Shown one piece after another: positions 36,694-43,641 of a DNA stretch of 43,641 nt. The stretch's first letter is position 1; every line of letters starts with the position of its first letter. Below the pieces are notes generated by a model, which searched no databases, was not told the DNA's origin, and saw only the letters and a program-made list of their open reading frames with translations. The position numbers were made by a program, and so were the translations under genes. The stretch is from Branchiostoma floridae (taxonomy: Eukaryota; Chordata; Leptocardii; Amphioxiformes; Branchiostomatidae). Where the stretch lies: assembly GCF_000003815.2 (NCBI RefSeq), contig NC_049979.1, forward strand, positions 32,455,833 to 32,499,473, in the 5' to 3' direction.

Positions 36694-36826
36694 AAATACA
36701 ACACGGTATCCCGTATCGCCCAAGGTACAGCCCTGCTGCGGGTAGGATCAGTCAAAGGCTGGAGGTTGTTTCAACCCGAAGGAGGGTTGGGACCAAGGAC
36801 AACATGGAATACCTCGTGTTGTATTT
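36694..36826. mobile_element. 133-bp inverted-repeat element (intron 44)
   Basis: 'aaatacaacacg' at the left pairs exactly with 'cgtgttgtattt' at the right. Internal 'aaggctggaggttgtttcaa' and 'cccgaaggagggttgggacc' may fold further. It starts only 13 bases after the exon 44 donor. It is likely a small non-autonomous DNA element. Confidence 0.6.
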
Positions 36827-37156
36827 CATTTATATGATGCCAATCCAGGGAAAGACAAATTTATCAACGGGACATTAATGCACATCACGACAACCACTTG
36901 ATTTGTCAATTTGAACAAATGAAGTTGCAGACTGCCAGTTTGGATCAAGAACAGTTGTTCGAATTTTTGACAGCTGTACACGCAAGTGAATTTGAATTGT
37001 TTGAATCGACCTATGCATGGAGCATAGGACATCCATGGAGCCCTGCCCAGTCATTGGCCCATCTCTGATCTTTCCCAGAATTGTTTAGCTACAAGATACT
37101 CTTCCATGTTTGATGATATTTGTAAACAATTTAAAGCTGACTTTTGTGTCCATTAG

Positions 37157-37302
37157 GCTCCTCCCACTGCACCTGTATTGGGTTGTACCGAGCGTTCCAG
37201 GAGTCGGATGGCTCGTGCATCTGTCAGCCCGGCTATGTTTACTACAACGAGGCCAACCTCATGGTTACGGAAGGCAACAGCGATGCAGACTGTCAGTCTC
37301 GG
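37157..37302 (+). CDS. Exon 45: start of juxtamembrane region, Cys-rich
   Basis: Acceptor 'tgtccattag', donor cgg|gtcagt, phase 1 in and phase 0 out, 146 nt. It encodes SSHCTCIGLYRAF, SCICQPGYVYYNEA and DADCQSR. CxC...CxCxxGY is an EGF-like or laminin-like spacing and differs from the G-x-Y-C repeats. Family not certain. Intron 45 shows nothing recognised. Confidence 0.87.
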
Positions 37303-37632
37303 GTCAGTGTAGTCATTGCTGTTGTTCACAAAGTCAACAATTATTCTGTGTTTTTGTAAATCAAATTATTGCTCTACTCAATGAGTTATGGGTGGTATTT
37401 TCTTGATTTGGTGTGGGGGGATTTGATTATTATAGCCCGACTCAACTCATCACCAAATACAAGGAGATAACAAACCTATGCATTGGAGTATAAAGTAGTT
37501 TTAGGACCAATTTAGAACAAGATGTATTATTAACAACTACAAATAATAAAAATCTTCTTACATGGATGTCTAACCTTCATCAACATGATTGTTCTATGCT
37601 GACCAAGGTTGTGATTTCTTGATGTGGTGCAG

Positions 37633-37760
37633 GTGGACGTGAGATGTGATCTGGACCAGGTGCGTCTGGCGGGGACTCGGACCTGCGTGTACCCGAGCCA
37701 GTACGACTGTACCCCCACCTGTGGGGACAGGGGAGGCGCTCTCTCCATCGACCTGGGAGT
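37633..37760 (+). CDS. Exon 46: four-Cys segment
   Basis: Acceptor 'tggtgcag', donor gt|gtgagt, phase 0 in and phase 2 out, 128 nt. It encodes VDVRCDLDQVRLAGTRTC, YDCTPTCGDRGG and LSIDLGV. No known domain is recognised. Phase 2 is confirmed by exon 47 (GT + G = Val). Intron 46 after it (37761-38410) has a 13-base G run near 37900 and nothing else recognised. Confidence 0.87.
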
Positions 37761-38410
37761 GTGAGTCATCTCTCTTCTCTATTATATCATTATCTTACTT
37801 CATCCAATTCTTTGTGCATGTGCTTTAAGATACAACTGTGTGAGGGTATACAAAAGGGTAGCTACTCTACCCACCTTTCTTGACTGCCACTACCAGGTTG
37901 TTTGGGGGGGGGGGAGGTAGACATAAAGATAGAGAGATGTCTCTAGGCTCGTCTCTCACTCGCTAGTTTTTTTTAGCAGGTTGAGGGACGTTCACTCTTT
38001 AATGTTGTCTTGCCAGGATTCACTTCCAACGTAGCCGTCTTTTCCCAGCGCCCCAGAGGATCATCACGGTGTGTCACGTGGCCAAACTACTAAGCTTATG
38101 TCTCTTGGCCATTGCTTTCAATAGTTCTCTGGTTTCTGTCTTTAGGGGCCATCCACTTTCACTGTTCTGACTTATAATAGTGCAAAAACACTACAGCTTT
38201 ATTGAATGATTACATGTATTGCGTATTAAGCACGCTCACACACACTCACTATCCAGTTTAGCGCCCGTTGTTCCCTGTCTTGCAATGGTTGGACGTTTCA
38301 TCAAGCATAGAGAAGTTTTCAGTAAATGTTTTAAAATTTTGAAAAGTACAAGGGAACAAGTGTTACCAGGTATGATAAAATGACTAAGTGATGGTCACTT
38401 TATGTTGCAG

Positions 38411-38558
38411 GTGTCTGTGTGACTCGTATGTAGCACCTGAGGAGATCTGTGACAGCAGCTGTGTCCAGACCAAACCTGTGGTGACCGCAGGGCTGACCAC
38501 TACTGGACAGCTGCAGATGACCACTGTCGACCCAACTTCAGGCCAAACCACAACAGCG
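38411..38558 (+). CDS. Exon 47: CLCDSY then Thr-rich linker
   Basis: Acceptor 'tatgttgcag', donor gcg|gtaagt, phase 2 in and phase 0 out, 148 nt. It encodes CLCDSYVAPEEICDSSC and then a Thr-rich stretch (TTTGQLQMTTVDPTSGQTTT), which could carry O-glycans as a stalk. That role is inferred from composition only. Confidence 0.87.
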
Positions 38559-38694
38559 GTAAGTTCACTTGTACCAACACACTCACATTTTTCATGTTTG
38601 CCCTGTTGTTATTGTAAACATTACACATTGATGAAAGGAGAGGTTTCCAACTCATGTTGAGATGAGGGTTCAAGCATTTTATTTCTGTTCTCAG

Positions 38695-38830
38695 GCTGTT
38701 CCCAACTGTATCGGCCCCAGTCAGCACACATCTGGAGACAAGCCTGTCCACTGGGTGGTTGTGGGGAGCTCAGGAGTATATGGTGTCTTACAGACAGAGG
38801 CCACTCACACAGATTACCTAACAACCTCAG
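38695..38830 (+). CDS. Exon 48: short extracellular segment
   Basis: Acceptor 'ctgttctcag', donor g|gtaggg, phase 0 in and phase 1 out, 136 nt, after a 136-bp intron (the shortest here). It encodes AVPNCIGPSQH, PVHWVVVGSSGVYGVLQ and THTDYLTTSG. No domain recognised. One Cys only, which may pair with another in exon 49. Intron 48 (38831-39421) shows nothing recognised. Confidence 0.85.
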
Positions 38831-39421
38831 GTAGGGTTTTGTACCATCTGTAATAGTCCTGGTGATGTAAGGAACAGTAGCCAACTGGAGTCACTGTTTT
38901 TTCCTTACAACTATAGATTTTAGTTATGTTCAGGGAGACTTGATTTTGCAATATGAGGTGAAAGAAAACTTTTAAGTTGTTTTAAGTTTGCGGTTGAAGC
39001 AATACTGTTAGTATTGTTCTACTAAAAAGGTAGAGAAAAACAAATTTTCCCAGTGACATGATGACAAGTACATTGATAAAGGATGACACTGTGATTATAA
39101 AAATGGCATGATTCGTCCCTGGTTATGAGTTAGTTATAGGTTATTATTTTTACAATTTGATATGTCAATAGGTCATAACCACCTTTGACATACATGTAAG
39201 ATACCAAGTACAAGTGGTTGTGAATTTTTTTTCTACATGACAATGTAAATGTACCTTTAACTACATTGAAGATGTCACAAGTATGATATTCCTATCATTT
39301 ACCACTTAGATGAATTATACATGTAAATGCCCATTATCATTGTATCCATCCAGACACAGTCTGACACACATGTACATACAGAAAGACACGTTCAAAACAA
39401 CAATTCTCCTTACACTTTCAG

Positions 39422-39655
39422 GTGCAGTGCCTTCCACAGCCAGACGCAGAAGGAGTGTACCGGACGTGGAGTCCCCGTACTTTGCGCGCCGTCTGTTGAT
39501 GACCACCGGACTGCCCAACACGACCGCCTGGACCACCACAGACGTACCGGTCACCACCTCCTCCCTGCTGAACAACGTTCCCCTCATCCCCAACCCACTG
39601 CTGTGTCTTGAGATAGAGGAGATGGTCATCTTTAAAGTGGAGGTCAATGAGACAG
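39422..39655 (+). CDS. Exon 49: furin-type RRRRS site and Thr-rich stretch
   Basis: Acceptor 'acactttcag', donor g|gtatgg, phase 1-1, 78 codons. Near its start it encodes STARRRRSVPD (RRRRS at 39442-39456), a strong proprotein-convertase consensus (R-x-R-R). Then come SPYFARRLLM, a Thr-rich part with NTT, and LCLEIEEMVIFKVEVNET. The site lies about 180 residues before the membrane helix, so cleavage would leave a short anchored stub. Confidence 0.88.
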
Positions 39656-40034
39656 GTATGGTTCTTTCCTTTGTTCTGACTCTTGTTCTGTATAACTGGT
39701 TAACTGCCAAGTAACTAACTTAAAGTTGCATACCAGTTTTGTAAAGTTTTTATTTGGATATTCATTTTATAACTGTCAGGGCTCCCCCACACCCACCGTT
39801 ATGCATAGATTTTTTTTTACATTTCAGCATGAAGTTCGAGTGTATTATTTTGTTTTTAGAGCAGCAGCATTTTTACAACACTTCTTGGAACATGAAATGT
39901 TTCAAAAGTGTGTAGTTTATGACAGAAATGTACCTTATATTTACATGTTCCTTACAAAGTCGACACAAGCCAAATTACACTTTCAAGAATTAAGAGACTA
40001 CAAGAAATTTAAGTGTTCTTGCTGTGTTCTTCAG

Positions 40035-40213
40035 ACCGCACAAAGAGCCACTACCCGCGCTACCAGAAGGACCATCTGTTCAACACCAACCCCAACTTCG
40101 ACTACGGAGCCTTCCGACAGCTCCAGGAGTACATCGAAAAGACCAACGTCACAGTCGAGCAGTTTGCCTTCGTTTTCTCCGATCCTGGCCAGTATGCATT
40201 CCACGATGCCCAG
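40035..40213 (+). CDS. Exon 50: cupredoxin-like motif
   Basis: Acceptor 'gtgttcttcag', donor cag|gtaggc, phase 1 in and phase 0 out, 179 nt. It encodes SHYPRYQKDHLFNTNP, FRQLQEYIEKTNVTVEQ (sequon) and FAFVFSDPGQYAFHDAQ. The F-x-F-x-x-P-G-x-Y-x-F pattern is typical of cupredoxin-like beta sandwiches. The copper ligands (Cys-His-Met set) are not evident, so a structural role is more likely. Confidence 0.88.
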
Positions 40214-40484
40214 GTAGGCAAATCCTTCACAGTCTCTAACTCATATTGTATACAGTCTGGAGAGAACTCTAAAAACTAATGGCAGCTCAAAACTAGAATG
40301 TGAAAACATAGAGAAATTTACTTTTCCTCTGCTCCTAAAGAAGAAGTCAAATTCTGCATCAGGAATGTAGATGAAGAACCTTATCTAGAAACATTATGAT
40401 TTTCATAGTCCATCTCACTTTATGCTACCCTATCATTGATGTTGTTCACATTTTCTGTAGCATCCATCTTGTAAGATGTTTTCT

Positions 40485-40600
40485 TATTATTAGTAGATTT
40501 GTTCCCGACAGTATTCAATGCCTCTAATCATGCAGGCAATCATCAGGCACAATTATTATCAGATTTGTTCCCCCGACAGTTTTCAATACCGCCAATCACG
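40485..40600 (+). repeat. Local 66-bp duplication in intron 50
   Basis: 'agatttgttcccgacagtat' (about 40494) is repeated as 'agatttgttcccccgacagt' (about 40560), both followed by 'ttcaat' and 'aatca'. It is an ordinary short duplication. Confidence 0.6.
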
Positions 40601-40692
40601 TCTTGACTAAAGCATGCACGGCATTGTCCAGATAGATACTAAAATAATCTGTATTTCTGTGACCTTGACTCCATCTTTCTGTGGTTGATCAG

Positions 40693-40852
40693 GAACCAGG
40701 ACGTGAGATCTTTGTGTCGGTGAAGGCTGTGGGGTCCTCGTGCGAGGACGGTGTCGTTCGTATCCAGCCAGCCACAGAAAACAACCTGGTGACAGCAGGG
40801 GTGAAGAAGACAGCTCCTCGGAACCAGGAGCCGGACTGGGGTCTCATTATAG
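40693..40852 (+). CDS. Exon 51: end of juxtamembrane domain, start of membrane helix
   Basis: Acceptor 'ggttgatcag', donor g|gtacag, phase 0 in and phase 1 out, 160 nt. It encodes EPGREIFVSVKAVGSSC, VVRIQPATENN and EPDWGLII, where the hydrophobic helix begins. The alternation in IFVSVKAV continues the beta-sandwich reading from exon 50. Confidence 0.9.
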
Positions 40853-41084
40853 GTACAGCTCAGCACGTTAATACAGCTCAACACACAGAGATAGTTCAGT
40901 TGGCTTTTAAATTAACATTTAGCAAATTAAGGAAATACATGTAGTAAGCAGTCTTTTTTTTAATGATGTTCAAAGTGAATCTTACAAGACTTGAATTTCG
41001 TTATACCCATTTGCCCTATAGCTAAATGCCAACTTGAATGTACAATTCTTTTACAACTTTAGATTTAGTCAATTTGGTTTTAGA

Positions 41085-41950
41085 ATACACAATGCTGTTA
41101 CAATACAAAACCCTGTAACAACACACAACCCTGTTGCAATACACAATCCTGTTACAATACACAAACCTCTTACAATACACAACCCTTTTACAATACACAG
41201 CACTGATACAACACACATCCCTGATACAACACACATCCCTGTTACAATACACAACCTTGTTACAATACACAACCTTGTTACAATACACAACCCTCTTACA
41301 ATACACAACCCCTTACAATACACAACCCCTTACAATACACAATCCTGTTACAATGAATGAATGAATGACCTTTATTGTACATTTGTGCTCAAACAAGCTA
41401 AGTACAGGTCGTAGCGCTAGTGATAAGTTACCGTACAATTTTGACAAAAAAGGTATCTTATCATCTCTACATAATAAATTATGCTAATACATTCTAGTAT
41501 GTACAAGTTCAACTTCTTCTTCTACAATACACAACCTGCTTACAATACACAACCCTCTTACAATATACAACCCTCTTTCCACACACAAGCCTGTTATAAT
41601 ATAACGCCCTGTTACAATACACAACCCTCTTACAATATACAACCCTCTTACCACACACAAGCCTGTTATAATATAACAGCCCTGTTACAATACACAACCC
41701 TCTTACAATACACAACCCTCTTACAATACACAACCCTCTTACAATATACAGCCCTCTTACCACACACAAGCCTGTTATAATATAACAGCCCTGTTACAAT
41801 ACACAACCCTCTTACAATACACAACCCTCTTACAATATACAGCCCTCTTACCACACACAAGCCTGTTATAATATACAGCCCTGTTACAATACACAACCCT
41901 CTTACAATACACAACCCTCTGACAATACGCAGCCCTGTTACAACACCCCA
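41085..41950 (+). repeat. 18-bp minisatellite in intron 51, interrupted
   Basis: Units of 'ttacaatacacaaccctc' run over 41085-41350 and 41520-41950. In the second block a larger unit of about 110-120 bp ('ccacacacaagcctgttata' recurring) is superimposed. Long open frames on both strands here are a by-product of the 18-bp period. Confidence 0.92.
41352..41519 (-). mobile_element. LINE-type 3' end inside the minisatellite
   Basis: On the minus strand the block ends 'tacaataaaggtcattcatt' with a (catt)n tail, typical of CR1/L2-like 3' ends. It splits the 18-bp array, so it inserted after the array formed or within a unit of it. Only about 170 bp is present and no coding part remains. Confidence 0.6.
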
Positions 41951-41967
41951 TCTTGTCCATCTCTCAG

Positions 41968-42127
41968 GTATCATAGCGTTCCTGGGTGCCTGTGTGATCA
42001 TGCTGATTGTGGCCGTGATCGTGTGGCGACCGAAGAACGCTGGCATCTACCCCATGAACTACTGGAAACCCAAGTACCGCAGCCTGGGAGCACCAGCCAT
42101 CGCTTACGCTCCCACATATCATGACAA
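41968..42127 (+). CDS. Exon 52: transmembrane helix and start of cytoplasmic tail
   Basis: Acceptor 'ccatctctcag', donor aa|gtaaga, phase 1 in and phase 2 out, 160 nt. With the end of exon 51 it makes a hydrophobic run (GLIIGIIAFLGACVIMLIVA and VIVW, quoted in two parts), then RPKNAG as a positive stop-transfer. The tail has NYWKPKYRSLGAP and AYAPTYHDK, rich in Tyr and Pro. Positive-inside rule puts the C-terminus in the cytoplasm. Confidence 0.92.
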
Positions 42128-42254
42128 GTAAGACTAACCTCTCATTATCCATGGTGAACCCTGCAAAGAAAACCACACAGGCGATAGATAAGATTTCAAT
42201 CTATGTTGACAGGTGGTCACTGGATTCCCAATGCAACAGTCAATGGGGAAAATT

Positions 42255-42345
42255 ATCTAAGGGACCATCCAAAAGCTTTTAAAAGTGATCACAATAGCCA
42301 GTTGGTTCTTATGCAGAGGTGGTCACTTGTGCAGTTTTCACTAAA
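42255..42345. repeat. Dispersed repeat, second copy (intron 52)
   Basis: Counterpart of 34960-35065: 'aagggaccatcc', then 'gccagttggttctta' and 'gaggtggtcacttg'. The remainder of intron 52 (42128-42618) shows nothing else recognised. Confidence 0.4.
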
Positions 42346-42618
42346 ATGTTCACCCTGTAGCATTCTTAATACTTAACTATCTTAAAATTGTTAGATGTGA
42401 TACATTCATAAATGTGTGATTTGTGCAGCATTCCAATGTTTTGCTACACAGGCATTGACCAGACAGAGATGGCAGACTTCATCCCATGCTTTGTTAACTA
42501 TGTACTTCAGTCCCTTGTGATGAACTAACAAAGAAAGAAATATTTCAGAATCTGTACCTATCATCAGTTTATATCCTTGTTGGTGACTGTGACTCAAACC
42601 AATCTTCTGTTTTTACAG

Positions 42619-42692
42619 GGGTGACCTGCTACTTGGTGTGCGTGGAGTAGCGGAGGGAGCAGAGTCCACAACCACTTCAGCCATGTTCATGG
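42619..42692 (+). CDS. Exon 53: small cytoplasmic exon
   Basis: Acceptor 'gtttttacag', donor g|gtaagc, phase 2 in and phase 1 out, 74 nt. It encodes GDLLLGVRGVAEGAE and STTTSAMFM. No domain. The GGGG run makes the acceptor placement open by one base, but only AG|G-GGT keeps the frame with exons 52 and 54. Intron 53 (42693-43117) shows nothing recognised. Confidence 0.85.
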
Positions 42693-43117
42693 GTAAGCTA
42701 CATGTACTTAATCTCCAAGCAGATCTGTCATGGGCAAAGACGGTTTGATCCAAAGGGCTTACCAGTTTCCAGTAGGTCTCCAAGTTGGATACTGTTTGGA
42801 GAATAAAAAGTTCCATCAAGCTATGCATGTATATCTTTAGACAGAGTCCTTCAATCAGCAGCCTTCTCTATTGGAAAATGACCATCGCAAGAATATGACC
42901 CAAGGATGATATGTGTCACTCTGGAATATTTTACAAAACGTGCTGTTAGCATATATTAAGCCATGTTCATTTTGACTATTGAGATTGGGGCAAAATTTCA
43001 TCAACAACCTGAGTTTATGCCAGAAAACTAAGATGATATGGTCCCACTTGAGAATGGGTCTTTCTTGTTGCATATTTTTGTGGTATAACATTCCATTGCT
43101 TGTTATAATTCTGTCAG

Positions 43118-43260
43118 CACCAGGGGAAGAACAAGAACTAGAGAACTTTAATGTGCGCACCCTGTACGACAAGCTGGAGGATCAGAACCTCCACATCTCA
43201 GCACAGCTGGCCAAGGCACAGGAGGACCTACGAGGGTTCTACCAGCGCATCCATGATCAG
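43118..43260 (+). CDS. Exon 54: probable coiled coil of the cytoplasmic tail
   Basis: Acceptor 'attctgtcag', donor cag|gtactt, phase 1 in and phase 0 out, 143 nt. It encodes PGEEQELENFNVRTLYDKLE and DQNLHISAQLAKAQEDLRGF, with Leu/Ile/Phe at near-heptad spacing, then YQRIHDQ. It suggests a helical, possibly dimerising segment. The gene runs on beyond the window. Confidence 0.87.
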
Positions 43261-43641
43261 GTACTTGGACAGTTTTACCTTGGTTTGTATGATTCTGATC
43301 TCCATCAGTGACTGATATTTCACTATTCTTCCTGGAGTCTGGGTGAAGGATATAAATCCCTGTTTGGCTGATACAAGATGGAGGTTTGCAAGGCCTCCAT
43401 TTGGGTGATTTGAAGTGAATCACCAACTCAAAACAGAAGCCTTCACCAAGAAGGTTGTGTTGTCGGCAGTATTGTAGTAGTCTTGCAATGTTTTGTGGTT
43501 TAGCAGTATAATTCCAGAAGCTAGGAATGGACTGTCAAGAAATTTGGTATGTGATTAGGAACCGGTCTTGGCAGATGAGAAAAATTGTTAGATTTTGGGC
43601 CACTGGCAGCTGTCCTTGGTACTGAAACAGAACTTCTGGCT
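43261..43641 (+). other. Start of intron 54, window end
   Basis: After the donor 'gtacttgg' I see no further exon, repeat or element in the last 381 bases. An open frame of a few codons reads on past the donor to a TGA near 43309, but it has no supporting feature. Confidence 0.7.

Larger units (their letters stand above)
280..43260 (+). other. Giant Cys-rich repeat transmembrane protein gene, 54 exons, incomplete at both ends
   Basis: One gene fills the window. Joining the 54 exons listed below gives 10,115 coding nt (3,371 whole codons plus 2 nt) with no internal stop, and every donor phase fits the next acceptor. Exons 1-27 are all symmetric phase 1-1. Later introns mix phases: 28, 33, 38, 42, 46 and 52 are phase 2, and 32, 45, 47, 50 and 54 are phase 0. 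About 105 G-x-aromatic-C motifs are seen by hand count in exons 1-44; then come a furin-type site, one transmembrane helix and a cytoplasmic tail. The half-repeat pattern is that of the GCC2_GCC3/ephrin-receptor-like Pfam family (recognised from memory). Function is unknown; an adhesive or matrix-facing receptor is an inference. No promoter, start codon, signal peptide, stop codon or poly(A) site lies in the window. Confidence 0.9.

Noticed and set aside
41034-42046. Coding frames of repetitive proteins on both strands
   Set aside because: They follow only from the 18-bp period of the minisatellite and are cut by a LINE tail.

Overview
The window is animal genomic DNA from a multi-intron gene. 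I see 54 short exons on the + strand, each bounded by AG/GT splice sites. They lie in introns of mostly 250-800 bp full of tandem repeats, SINE and LINE fragments and small inverted-repeat elements, with two 100-N assembly gaps. There are no operons or Shine-Dalgarno signals. The style of the gene, the short introns and the repeat families suggest an invertebrate deuterostome. An amphioxus (Branchiostoma) is my best guess from memory, but the sequence alone does not prove it.

All 54 exons belong to one gene that is open at both ends. Joined, they give about 10.1 kb of coding sequence, 3,371 complete codons in one unbroken frame, with phases matching at every junction. Exons 1-44 (280-36680) encode a cysteine-rich ectodomain built from about 105 'G-x-aromatic-C' half-repeats of the ephrin-receptor-like (GCC2/GCC3) type (C-P-x-G-T-Y ... 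C-x-x-C ... G-x-Y-C), with many N-glycosylation sequons. At a larger scale the half-repeats form a super-repeat of about 700 residues. Copy A is exons 1-13, copy B exons 13-22, copy C exons 22-36, and exons 37-44 are a divergent partial fourth. Each of A, B and C carries the same two T-G-D/I-C-P landmarks and the same irregular Ser/Thr-rich insert in the same order.

Exons 45-51 (37157-40852) encode a different juxtamembrane part: a Cys/Thr-rich linker, an RRRR-S furin-type site, and a domain with a cupredoxin-like 'FAFVFSDPGQYAFHD' strand-turn motif. The end of exon 51 and exon 52 encode one transmembrane helix. Exons 52-54 encode the start of a cytoplasmic tail that is probably coiled-coil. 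The product looks like a giant type I membrane protein. Its signal peptide and C-terminus lie outside the window.

The less expected structure is at splice boundaries. In at least six places an exon edge or a splice site has been locally duplicated: a decayed exon 3 copy with its RGD, a decayed exon 18 copy, a repeated exon 9 acceptor, a four-fold repeat of the exon 21/donor edge, a three-fold in-frame repeat of the exon 36 acceptor edge, and an intron (18) built almost wholly of a 53-bp unit resembling its own 3' splice site. This looks like a gene caught growing by unequal exchange. One further exon is probably hidden in the second gap (31450-31549).
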